Assembly (NCBI GenBank): GCA_016929335.1
Contig: JAFGIY010000012.1
Span: forward strand, 1-42,195
From: Acidobacteriota bacterium
GTDB lineage: Bacteria; Acidobacteriota; UBA6911
Direction of reading: 5' to 3'
DNA: 42,195 nt
In this document: positions 1 to 9,100 of the stretch, piece after piece
Position numbering within the stretch: the stretch's first letter is position 1
How the letters are laid out: every line of letters starts with the position of its first letter
Notes under the pieces: generated by a model
Databases searched by the model: none
The model's input: only the letters and a program-made list of their open reading frames with translations
What the model was told of the DNA's origin: nothing
Position numbers and translations under genes: made by a program

Positions 1-393
1 ACCCAGCTTTCGCGCGATGAGATTGACCGCATGGTCAAGGATGCGCAAGGGCACGCGGAAGAGGACCGGCGGCGTCACGAGGAGATTGAAGCGCGTAACG
101 CAGCCAGCTCCATCGCCTATCAGGCCGAGCGGCAAATCAAAGAGCTTGGCGTTAGCGTGCCCCTCAATGAAAAAGCGCGCGCCGAACAGCTGATAGCCGA
201 TATCCAGCATTTAACCAAGGGCGAGTCTTCCGATCTGGCGCGGCTGCGCCAGCTGACGAGCGACCTGCAACAACTTGTCTATGGACTCGCATCCGCATCG
301 CAGAGTTCCTCCGCTGCCGGCGCCAATCAGAGTGCCGCACCTCCCCCTGGTGGAGATGACGTTATTGACGCGGAATTCAGACCGAGCAATTGA
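1..393 (+). CDS. dnaK: DnaK (Hsp70) chaperone, C-terminal end only
   Basis: The reading frame is open from base 1 and encodes the last 130 residues of Hsp70. It starts in the alpha-helical lid (SRDEIDRMVKDA, then HAEED), which is typical of DnaK just after the substrate-binding domain. It continues through the charged lid helices and ends in a Ser/Ala/Pro/Gly-rich linker and the acidic tail DDVIDAEFRPSN, matching the usual EEVVDAEF-like terminus. The nucleotide-binding and most of the substrate-binding domain lie outside the window. The tail binds the co-chaperone cycle formed with GrpE and DnaJ, whose genes follow directly on the same strand, so this is the 3' part of a dnaK-grpE-dnaJ-cbpM operon. 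Its promoter is not in view. Confidence 0.95.
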   Translation, partial: TQLSRDEIDRMVKDAQGHAEEDRRRHEEIEARNAASSIAYQAERQIKELGVSVPLNEKARAEQLIADIQHLTKGESSDLARLRQLTSDLQQLVYGLASASQSSSAAGANQSAAPPPGGDDVIDAEFRPSN

Positions 394-449
394 AAAGCCG
401 CTTATTTGAGATTGCAGTTGAAATCCCCGCTATCTCAGAAAGGTGCATG

Positions 450-959
450 ATGGCAAAAAGCGGCAAAGAAAAAGAGGAAACAGAGCCGAGCACTCGCTGC
501 CCGGCGGATTTCGAAGGCACTGAATATGAGAGGCTCAAAGCGGAGCTAAGCCGCGAGCAGGAGCTGTACCTGCGAGCCCTGGCCGATTTTGACAACTATC
601 GCCGGCGCGTAGAGCGGGAGCGGGCCGGCTCGGCTCACGCCGGCAAACGAGAGCTCATTCTCCCTTTACTCGAAGTGCTGGACGATTTCGATCGCGCGCT
701 GGAGCATCTGGGTGAAGCGCCCGAATGGATGTCCTCAGGATTTGACGCCATATACAGGCGCCTCAACGGCATTCTTCAGGCGCAAGGCATTGTGCCCTAC
801 GAGAGTCTAGGCGACAGATTCGATCCCGCGCGGCATGAGGCAGCGGGCATGACGGAAAGCCGGGACGTTGAGCCGGGAACCGTGGTCGCCGAGTTGTGCC
901 GGGGATATCGCTGGGGCGATGAGGTGCTTCGGCCGGCTCGCGTCCTTGTTGCACAGTAA
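450..959 (+). CDS. grpE: GrpE nucleotide exchange factor
   Basis: Encodes about 169 residues of GrpE, the dimeric cochaperone that releases ADP from DnaK. The N-terminal part is charged and disordered (KEKEETEPS). A long helix follows with the family signature [18 protein letters not shown], then the beta domain near the C-terminus ([11 protein letters not shown], then [27 protein letters not shown]), which is the classical GrpE motif. I place the start at the second of two adjacent ATGs because AGAAAGG lies six bases upstream; the frame is open further back to 390 but with no ribosome-binding site there. It lies 56 bases after dnaK and 35 before dnaJ, consistent with one operon. Confidence 0.93.
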   Translation: MAKSGKEKEETEPSTRCPADFEGTEYERLKAELSREQELYLRALADFDNYRRRVERERAGSAHAGKRELILPLLEVLDDFDRALEHLGEAPEWMSSGFDAIYRRLNGILQAQGIVPYESLGDRFDPARHEAAGMTESRDVEPGTVVAELCRGYRWGDEVLRPARVLVAQ

Positions 960-994
960 CGGAGAAGGCAATCTGTGACAGAGGAGCGCAGGCA

Positions 995-2023
995 ATGGCG
1001 GTGAAATTCAGAGACTATTACGAGGTCCTCGGCGCCCCGCGCACTGCACCCGCCGAAGAGATCAAGAAACGATATCGCAAGCTCGCGCATAAACATCACC
1101 CTGATGTCAATCCGGGGGACAAGACAGCCGAGGAAAGATTCAAAGAACTCAATGAAGCCTATGAAGTCCTGTCTGATCCGGATAAGCGCCGACGCTATGA
1201 TCAGCTTGGCCGGAACTGGAAAGGGGGCGCGGATTTCACACCGCCTCCCGGCTGGGAAAGCGCCCCTGGCGATTCCGGGGACATTCACGGCGCAGAGTAC
1301 AGCGCGGGTGATTTCAGCGATTTCTTCGAAACTCTTTTTGGAGGCGGTCGGGGAGCTCATGCGAGACGCGGAGGCGCAGGCTTCGCCAGGCGTGGATCGA
1401 ACGTCGAAGCTGAAATCTCACTCACGTTTGAAGAAGCGCATCGCGGTGTGACACGCAAATTCTCGCTGGAGGCCGGCGAGATCTGCGCCGACTGCGGCGG
1501 CAACGGGTCGAAGAACAATAAGGTATGTGCAAGTTGCCGGGGAAGCGGCAGTGTCCATCGCCTCAGAGCGCTCGAAGTTGACGTGCCTCCGGGTGTGCGC
1601 GACGGCACCGTCATCCGCCTCGCCGGTCAGGGCGAGGCCGGATCCAATGGCGCGCCTCCAGGCGATCTCTACTTGCGCGTCGCACTCGAACCCCATCATC
1701 TGTTTAGCATCGTTGGCAACGATGACGTTCAGATTCAATTGCCCGTTACGCCTTGGGAAGCAGCCTTGGGCACGAAGATCGAGGTGCCCACGCTTGACGG
1801 GCCGGTAAAGATGACCATTCCGGAGGGTTCGCAGGGCGGCCGGCGATTAAGGCTGCGCGGGCAAGGCTTGAGACGGCGGCATGGCGGCCGTGGCGATCAA
1901 TATATCCAGCTGAAGATCGAAATCCCACCGACTCTGTCGGCCAGGGAAAAGGAATTGTATGGGAAACTGGCTGCCGAATCTCAGTTTAACCCGCGAGAAC
2001 TCATTATGGGGGGCGGGCGATGA
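995..2023 (+). CDS. dnaJ: DnaJ/CbpA-type J-domain co-chaperone with a half zinc finger
   Basis: Encodes a 342-residue Hsp40 that stimulates DnaK ATPase and delivers clients. Residues 1-70 are a J domain with the HPD motif at 35-37. A Gly/Phe region follows (about 75-130), then the C-terminal substrate-binding beta-sandwich domains. Canonical DnaJ has four CxxCxGxG repeats binding two zinc ions. Here only two Cys pairs exist, C164/C167 and C178/C181, separated by a ten-residue turn, enough for one zinc. The protein is therefore intermediate between DnaJ and zinc-free CbpA. Its pairing with a CbpM-like gene, whose ATG overlaps this stop (ATGA), favours the CbpA side. GAGGAG lies upstream of the chosen ATG. 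Confidence 0.92.
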   Translation: MAVKFRDYYEVLGAPRTAPAEEIKKRYRKLAHKHHPDVNPGDKTAEERFKELNEAYEVLSDPDKRRRYDQLGRNWKGGADFTPPPGWESAPGDSGDIHGAEYSAGDFSDFFETLFGGGRGAHARRGGAGFARRGSNVEAEISLTFEEAHRGVTRKFSLEAGEICADCGGNGSKNNKVCASCRGSGSVHRLRALEVDVPPGVRDGTVIRLAGQGEAGSNGAPPGDLYLRVALEPHHLFSIVGNDDVQIQLPVTPWEAALGTKIEVPTLDGPVKMTIPEGSQGGRRLRLRGQGLRRRHGGRGDQYIQLKIEIPPTLSAREKELYGKLAAESQFNPRELIMGGGR

Positions 2024-2334
2024 GAGAAAGACGATACGAAATCGTGCTTTGCCGAAGGGAGCGCGACCAACTGACACTGGAGATGCTCGCCGCCACTGCT
2101 GAGATCCATCCCGGCCTGATCGAACAGTTCGTGGCATATGGTCTTCTCGAACCCGTTGAATGGGCCGGTCCGATGCTGCTCTTTGATGCGGCTGCCGTTC
2201 CCCGGTTGCAGGCGATCCTGCGATTGAGGCGCGATACAGGAGTGAACCTGGCAGGGATCGGCATGATTCTGGATTTACTGGACCGGCTCCGCGCTCTCGA
2301 GCGCGAGAATCAGTGGTTGCGAGCTCAGCAGTGA
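2020..2334 (+). CDS. cbpM: CbpM-like chaperone modulator
   Basis: Encodes 104 residues resembling E. coli CbpM, the small MerR-like protein that binds the J domain of CbpA and restrains it. Visible family features are an N-terminal segment with a degenerate MerR-type helical layout ([19 protein letters not shown]), the conserved block [11 protein letters not shown] followed by [14 protein letters not shown], and a C-terminal helix [16 protein letters not shown]. The start overlaps the dnaJ stop by four bases, so translational coupling is likely. An HspR-type DNA-binding repressor is the alternative, but a full N-terminal helix-turn-helix is not obvious, which favours the J-protein regulator. 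Confidence 0.8.
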   Translation: MRERRYEIVLCRRERDQLTLEMLAATAEIHPGLIEQFVAYGLLEPVEWAGPMLLFDAAAVPRLQAILRLRRDTGVNLAGIGMILDLLDRLRALERENQWLRAQQ

Positions 2335-2360
2335 GGAGTGCGGCCGGACTGCAACCGAGG

Positions 2361-2425
2361 TGTTCTTTTTTGAACAGACCGCTGGTCCCTCTTGAACAGA
2401 CAACCCTAATCTTAACCTGTTAAAT
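2361..2425 (+). promoter_or_regulatory. Diverged two-box promoter (S0)
   Basis: Two copies of TTGAACAGAC start 22 bp apart (2370 and 2392), the same phasing as the clear two-box promoters further on. Aligned to the consensus, the upstream box (2361-2375) matches 10 of 15 positions; the downstream box has lost its TGAGCA part. A -35 CAGACA (2397-2402), a 17-bp spacer and a -10 TTAAAT (2420-2425) follow, 58 bases before the small gene at 2483. Membership in the regulon is an inference. Confidence 0.45.
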
Positions 2426-2482
2426 TTTTTATAAAGAAGGGATCGAGAATGGCAAATCGATCCGGCGCTAAGGAGAAAACAC

Positions 2483-2803
2483 ATGGCGCACAATCAAGGT
2501 TGTGAATATCAGGTAAGGGTTGTTCGTGAGGACGGGATTGAAGAACTGAGCGGGTGGATGAATAGCCCGGAAAATGTTGTTCAGATGATGATTGGGACCC
2601 ACAGGCCACAAGGAAAATCCTACTGGCTTATGGTGCGAAACACTATCTGTTCCAACTGCTCAGAGAGAGAACAGATTATAGAACATCCTATCATGGATAT
2701 CCCATCTCCGCGATGCACCCCGCATGACTCCCGTTATCTGCAGGTAGTCGAGTCGAGGAACCGGTACGCTCGGGGCTTTACAGCATCAAGGCATACGCCT
2801 TGA
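2483..2803 (+). CDS. Small hypothetical protein with a CxxC pair
   Basis: Encodes 106 residues that I do not recognise. The ATG is preceded by AAGGAG at a good distance. The first half is a compact, probably beta-rich region (EYQVRVVREDGIEELSG), followed by Trp/Tyr-containing segments and a C56-x2-C59 pair that could bind metal or form a disulfide. The last 30 residues are Arg/Ser/Pro-rich and look unstructured. There is no signal peptide or membrane segment. It follows the chaperone operon but appears to have its own promoter (2361-2425). The real C-terminus could be shorter if the tail is spurious, but no earlier stop is present. Confidence 0.6.
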   Translation: MAHNQGCEYQVRVVREDGIEELSGWMNSPENVVQMMIGTHRPQGKSYWLMVRNTICSNCSEREQIIEHPIMDIPSPRCTPHDSRYLQVVESRNRYARGFTASRHTP

Positions 2804-2988
2804 ATCAGGGTTAAACGCGGATGTCCGCCGATTTCCCCCGGTCCGGCATGCCCTTCAACGCAAGCATATTTCCATGCGTCACATCGGGATGAGGGTGGGT
2901 TGCTTTTCTCAAGTTCTCATTCCACGATGCACAATCCTATGGCCTCCTTAGAATTGTCACCCTTAAAGCGCTGCGGATTTCTGATTCC

Positions 2989-3078
2989 TCGGGGTCGGTA
3001 TTTGGCCATGGGGCAAATCAATACTGCTTGTATTTGAAATGATTTCCAATTCGACCCCGATACCGACCCCGACCCCGA
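2989..3078. repeat. GGGGTC/GGTATC inverted-repeat element, copy 1
   Basis: Perfect 12-bp arms TCGGGGTCGGTA (2989-3000) and TACCGACCCCGA (3061-3072), the right arm extended by a second CCCCGA. They enclose 60 bp and lie between the small + strand gene and the convergent end of the glucan synthase gene. Related sequence occurs at 27707-27774 and at the window end. The position suggests a bidirectional terminator or a REP-like element. The rest of the 2804-3100 gap shows no gene. Confidence 0.7.
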
Positions 3079-3100
3079 AAAATATTCCATCCTTCAAGGT

Positions 3101-6100
3101 TCAGCTTCGGCTGCCTTGGGCAACGGAGATTCTCACTTCGACCCTGTGTTCCTTACGGTCATCGACGAGGGATATGGACTTGTCGCGCTGTTCGACTCCA
3201 TCGACCGTCACCCTCATCCCGCTCTTTTCGACGTGCGTCTGCAGGATGGTGATGTGATAGACAGTTTCACGATAGCGGTAGTGCATCTTGTATGTTTTCC
3301 AATCCGCAGGCAGGCACGGCGCAAAGCTCAGCCTGTCCGCTTCCAGCTTCAGTCCCAGCAGTGATTCCAGGATAAACCGGTACGTCCAGCCGGCCGAGCC
3401 CGTGTACCACGTCCATCCGCCGCGGCCCGTATGCGGCGAGAGCGCATAGATATCGGCAGCGACGGCGTACGGTTCCACCTTGTATGCTGCAATACTTTCC
3501 GGAGACAAGGCGTGGCTTATCGGATTGATCATGGGCAGCAATTCCCATGCGCGCCGGCTATCGCCCAATGCGGCGAATGCCATCGCCGCCCAGATCGCCG
3601 CATGAGTGTATTGCCCGCCGTTTTCTCGAACGCCGGGGACATACCCTTTTATATAGCCGGGATTCAAATCCGATTTATCGAACGGCGGATCCAGAAGCTG
3701 GACCAATCCATGCTCCCGGCGAACCAAATACTGATCCACCGCTTCCATTGCCATACGCGAGCGTTCGACATCGCCCGCTCCGGATAGAACGGCCCAGCTT
3801 TGCGCAATCGAGTCAATCCGGCATTCGGGATTGCCCGCCGATCCGAGCGGCGAACCGTCGTCAAAGTACGCGCGGCGATACCACTCGCCGTCCCATCCGT
3901 TCTTTTCTATATTGCGCCGCACTCCTTCCGCTTCGTGTCGGCAACGTTCGGAGAACGATACATCCCCGTGTCTTCGGGCGACCGTCTCGAACCGCATGAG
4001 CACTTCATAGAGGAAAAATCCCAGCCAGATGCTTTCGCCCTTGCCATGTTCCCCCACAAGATTCATGCCGTCGTTCCAGTCGCCCGAACCGATGAGCGGC
4101 AACCCATGCTCCCCAAATCTCAGGCCCCTGAGAATGGACCGGACGCAATGATCATACAGGCTGGCCGTTTCTTCGGACCGGCCGGGCAGATCATAATACG
4201 AGTCCTCTTCCGCGTTTACCGGACGGCCTTCAATGAAGGGCGCCGGCTCATCCAATACCCCGGTATCTCCTGTGCTCAGAACATAGCGGCTTGCAGCCAG
4301 AGGCAGCCACAGATAATCATCCGAACAGTGGGTGCGCACACCCCGGCCCGAAGGGGGATGCCACCAATGCTGGACGTCTCCCTCCCGGAATTGGCGGCCT
4401 GCGCAGCGGAGCAGGTGTTCGCGTACGAGGCAAGGCTCGGCATGGATGAGAGCCATTACGTCCTGCAGCTGGTCGCGGAAACCGAAAGCGCCGCCCGGCT
4501 GGTAGAATCCGGTTCGAGCCCAAAGACGGCACGCAAGAGTCTGGTATAGGAGCCAGCCATTAGCCAGCACATTGAGAGACTGGTCGGGGGTTTCCACCTG
4601 AACTGCGCCAAGCGTATGGTTCCAGTATTGCCACACGGCTTCAAGCTCGCGGCGCGCTGCAGCAGATCCGCGGAAACGATGCGCCAGATTGCGAGCGTCG
4701 TCGCTGTCACGTCCAACTCCAAGCCGGAAGATGATTTCGCATTCCTGTCCATCGGCGAGTTCAAACGGAACCTGGACCGCGGCGCAGGGATCCAGAGCGG
4801 CGCCCGCCTTCCCGGAAAGGCGCGAACGGGTCATGGCAGCCGGATTCCGAAGTGTTCCGTTGCGCCCAAGGAACTCCTTCCGGTCGCCGCTGACGGTTCG
4901 AGTTCCGTTATCCACTCCGAAAAATGCAACCCGATCGGCAAACTCCGTATTAAACGGATTCCGCGCGAAAAGCGCGCCGCTGTTGGAATCGATTTCGGTG
5001 ATGATATGCATGGCCGATTTCGACCGCAAATCACCCAGCACCCATTCCACGTAGCCCGTGACGGAGAGCCGGCGGGATCGGCCGGATTCGTTTCGCACTT
5101 TCAGAACCGTGAATTTGACCGGCGCGTCCGGAGCCACATAAACCCACATTTCCGAGCGAATGCCAAATTCCGTGTGCTCAAAAACACTGTAGCCGAATCC
5201 GTGCCGGCTGGCGTAGGGCGTCGCTCCGGGACTTGGCAAAGGCGAGGGCGACCAGAAGCGGCCACTCTCTTCATCACGGATGTAAACTGCCTCTCCGCTC
5301 GAATCGCTTACGGGATCGTTGTTCCAGGGCGTGATGCGAAACTCACGGGCATTCTCGCTCCAGGTACAGGCTCCGCCGCTCTCTGAGACGACCGTCCCGA
5401 ACAGCGGGTTCGCCAATACATTCGTCCAGGGCGCCGGCGCTCCTTGTCCTTGTGCGGTCGTAATTACATATTCGCGCCCATCCGGAGTGAATCCACCCAG
5501 CCCGTTAAAGAATATCAGATCACGGCGAGGCAACGCCGCGGTGGACGGATCCTCCGTTCTGCGGATTCGGGCCGACGCAAGGCTTGGAACCGGCACTTCC
5601 ACGGGGCGGCGCCGGTTGATTTGATCCGCCAGCGATCCCCGGCTGTCGCTGATGATGACGCGAGCGACCGTTTGGAGCAGGACACGGTCCTCATTCGACA
5701 TTTGATCCGTGGGTCTTACAAAGATCCCTCCCGGCCGATCCGTTACGTTTGCTTCGATGCCGGCGGCTATCAATCCCATGATTTGTTCGTGGAGCCCTTG
5801 CCGGTAACCGGCGTGATCTTCGTTCCAGATCACCATATCGACTGCCAGTCCCTTCAATCGCCAGTATGCGTGAGCCTGCACGAGTTGGCGCACCAGATCG
5901 ATATTGGCCCGATCTCCAATCCGTACGAGCACGATCGGCAAATCTCCGGAAATAGCGTAGCCCCACAGGCCGGATTGCCCCCGCGCATTTTTCAGGAGGA
6001 TGCTCGCGTCGGCGCGGAGTGAAGAATTGGCGTAAATGATGGAACCGGCGAGGCGCGCATAAAGCTGCGCGTCGGCCTCCGTAGCATTGAGCTGCCGCAG

Positions 6101-9100
6101 CCCCACCTGGCTGTGTGTCCACGCAAGGTCGAAGACGCGATTGGCCATGCTCCGGTCCTGATATTTCTCAACAAGAGCCAGGCAAATGTCGCGTGTCTCC
6201 CCGATTCCGGTAACAATATTGATGGTTGCCGTTCCTTCCGGATCGAGCGTTATTTGACGGCGGATTGCGGCAATCGGGTCCAGCACGGATCCCTCGCTGC
6301 CTGAGAGCTCCCATGCGCCGGTCATCGCTCGCGGATCTGCGACGGTATGTCCCCGGCCGATGAACCGCATCCGGTCGGTTTCATAGGAAATTTCTCCCAT
6401 CCCCGCATCATGAACGGCCATTAAATGAAACATCCATGGGGCATCGTCGCCGGAGGAGCGGGGCCGGCGAGTGCCGAGAATCGCATGTTGCGGGCGAACG
6501 ATTTCGGTCTGAACAAAAAGATTGCTGAATGCCGGATGCAGCGCATCGGCGACAGGCGACGCAAGGAGAATCTCTGCGTAGCTTGTCACATCAATGGTTC
6601 TTCGCATCTTGGACCGGTTGGTGATACAGATCCGGCGCAGTTCAATGTCATCCTCGGGCGAAACGGCAATCTCGGTATGAGTGTCCAAATCACGGCCGCT
6701 GGAGCGGAACTCAGCCCGCGCTTCCGAGAAGATCGCTTCGTAGCTCTGGGATTGCTTAAGCGCCGGCTGATAAGTATTGGACCAGAACTTCCCGCTCGTC
6801 GCGTCGCGGATATAACAGAACGACCCCCAGTTGTCGCAGGTGGCGTCTTCGCGCCAGCGCGTGACTGCCAAGTCTTTCCAGCGGCTGTAACCGCCGCCTG
6901 CGTTCGTGATCATCACGTGGTATCGGCCATTGGACAACAACTGCACTTCCGGCATTGGCGTATCCGGATTGCTGAAGACCCGCACCGGCGTTTCCGGACC
7001 ATTAAGAGTCATCGGTAAATCGGGACTCTCCGCTGATTGCGAGTAGAATGCCAGTGCCCTGGGGACGCGCTCCTGGAGCAACAGCGTGGTCGCCTGGAAC
7101 GACGGATCCGACTCGAATCGCTTCTGCATCGGACGGCCCTGGAGGAGATGGGCCAGCGAAAGAAAGCTCATGCCCTGGTGGTGCGCCATAAAGGACCGAA
7201 CCAGGCTATTCGATTGCCCGCGGGGCATGCGCGAGGGAGTGTAGTCGATCGCTTCATAGAATCCGTACCTGCCCTCGAATCCTTCTGCGGCGAGCCGCTC
7301 AAGATTCCGGCAAGCCTCCTCGGGCGCCACCATCAGCGCAAGCACCGAGGCATACGGCGCAATAACCAGATCCTCGGCCAACCCGCGTTTGAGCCCCAGA
7401 CCGGGCACCCCAAACGCCCGGTACTGATAGTTGAGATGGACGTCGATCGCGTTATAGCCGGATTCCGAAATGCCCCATGGCACCTCCCGCTTTTTGCCAT
7501 ACTCGATCTGCCGGTCCACAGCCGCGATATAGGATTGGTCCAGCAGTGTATGGTCGTACGTCGGCATGACGAGGAGCGGCATGAGATACTCAAACATGGA
7601 ACCGCTCCACGAAAGAAGAACCGGCTGGCCGCCGGTGGCGGTGAGCAGGCGCCCCAGGGCAAACCAGCTCTCCTGCGGCAGCAGTCCCTGCGCGATCGCA
7701 ACAAAACAACACAATCTCGCCTCTGAGGCCAGCAGGTCGTAATAGCTCAAGTCCCGCCGATGCTCGGAAACGTTGTACCCGATCGTCAGCAGATGAGATG
7801 CCTTGTCGAAGAGAAAGTCGTATTCGATATTTGCCAATTCGCCGGATTGCAGAACAAGGCGTTCTATAGCGGCGATTCTTTCGCCTGCCCGCCGGCTGGC
7901 ATCAGCAATAAGTGTTCGAATGCCGTCCGGATCCTCGCGGGCTCCTGCCATGGCAGGCGACAGTTTCGTATCGAGCCTTGCCAGCTCGCGAAGCGTCGGA
8001 ATCCCTTCAATGCCGCTGATCTCCTTCATTCTATCGGCAGATCCCGGAATCAGAATCCATGGAGCGAGAAACGTCAGCTCGTCGAAGGCACACCGGCATT
8101 GCCGGACAAGGGCCTGAGCCCACCACTTTGCCTGGCTATCGGCGCCATCGGCATCGAAAGCGTTCAGCACCATCGCGGCGGATGCCGCCAGCCGGTCGAG
8201 CCGTTGCCGCGCCTCCACAAGCGTGCCGGGCCGGGAGTCAAACGCGAGATGCTTCTGAAGCTCGGCGAGCTCCTCCGGAACGGCTTCGCCCGCGGCATCC
8301 ACAAGAATCCTCAGCGTGTCATCGAGCCCGTCGAAAAACCGCGTCCCCACGATTTTATTATCGGGAAGAGCGAGCAGTCCCTGCCGCAATGTCAGCAGGT
8401 GGCCCGTGAGGTTCCCGCTGTCTACCGTCGAAATGTACAGGGGCAGCAGCGGTTTCAATGACAGCGTATCGTACCAGTTGTAGAAGTGGCCCCGGTGGCG
8501 TTCCAATTCCTCCATCGTATGAAAAGCATTCTCCGTGCGCTCGATGAGTTGTCCGGTCTGGATGTAGCCGAAGTCGCAGGCAGACAGGTTGGCGAGCAGT
8601 GCAAGTCCCATGTTGGTTGGTGACGTGCGATGCGCAATCACGGCAGCCGGATGCTCCTGAAAATTGTCCGGCGGCAGCCAATGATCCTCGGGCCCGACGA
8701 GTGTCTCGAAGTATGCCCAGGTTTTCCGGGAAAGCTTCTGAAGAAAAATGGTCTGGCCTTCTGTCAGCCGGGCTGCGCGGCGAGCAAGCGGCCGGCTGAT
8801 CCACCATGCGAGAACCGGAGAGACAAACCAGAGCGCCAGTATCGGTCCAGCCACTCCCAATGCAGCCGGAGTCGTAAGCGCCAGAAAAATGGCGGTTACA
8901 ACCGCAACAGCCGGGCCGATCCACATCGTCCGGCAAAAGTCGACGAGGCCCGTGCGGTTATTGTGATCCCCATTGCCCGAGGGGCTCCATTCGAGAAGAC
9001 GCCTGTGCGCCAACAGCATCCGCCAGGCAGTACGCAGGATCGCATCCAGGCTGAAGCATGCTTCGTACGGGAGACACGCGAGGGTAAAGGCTGATTGCGC

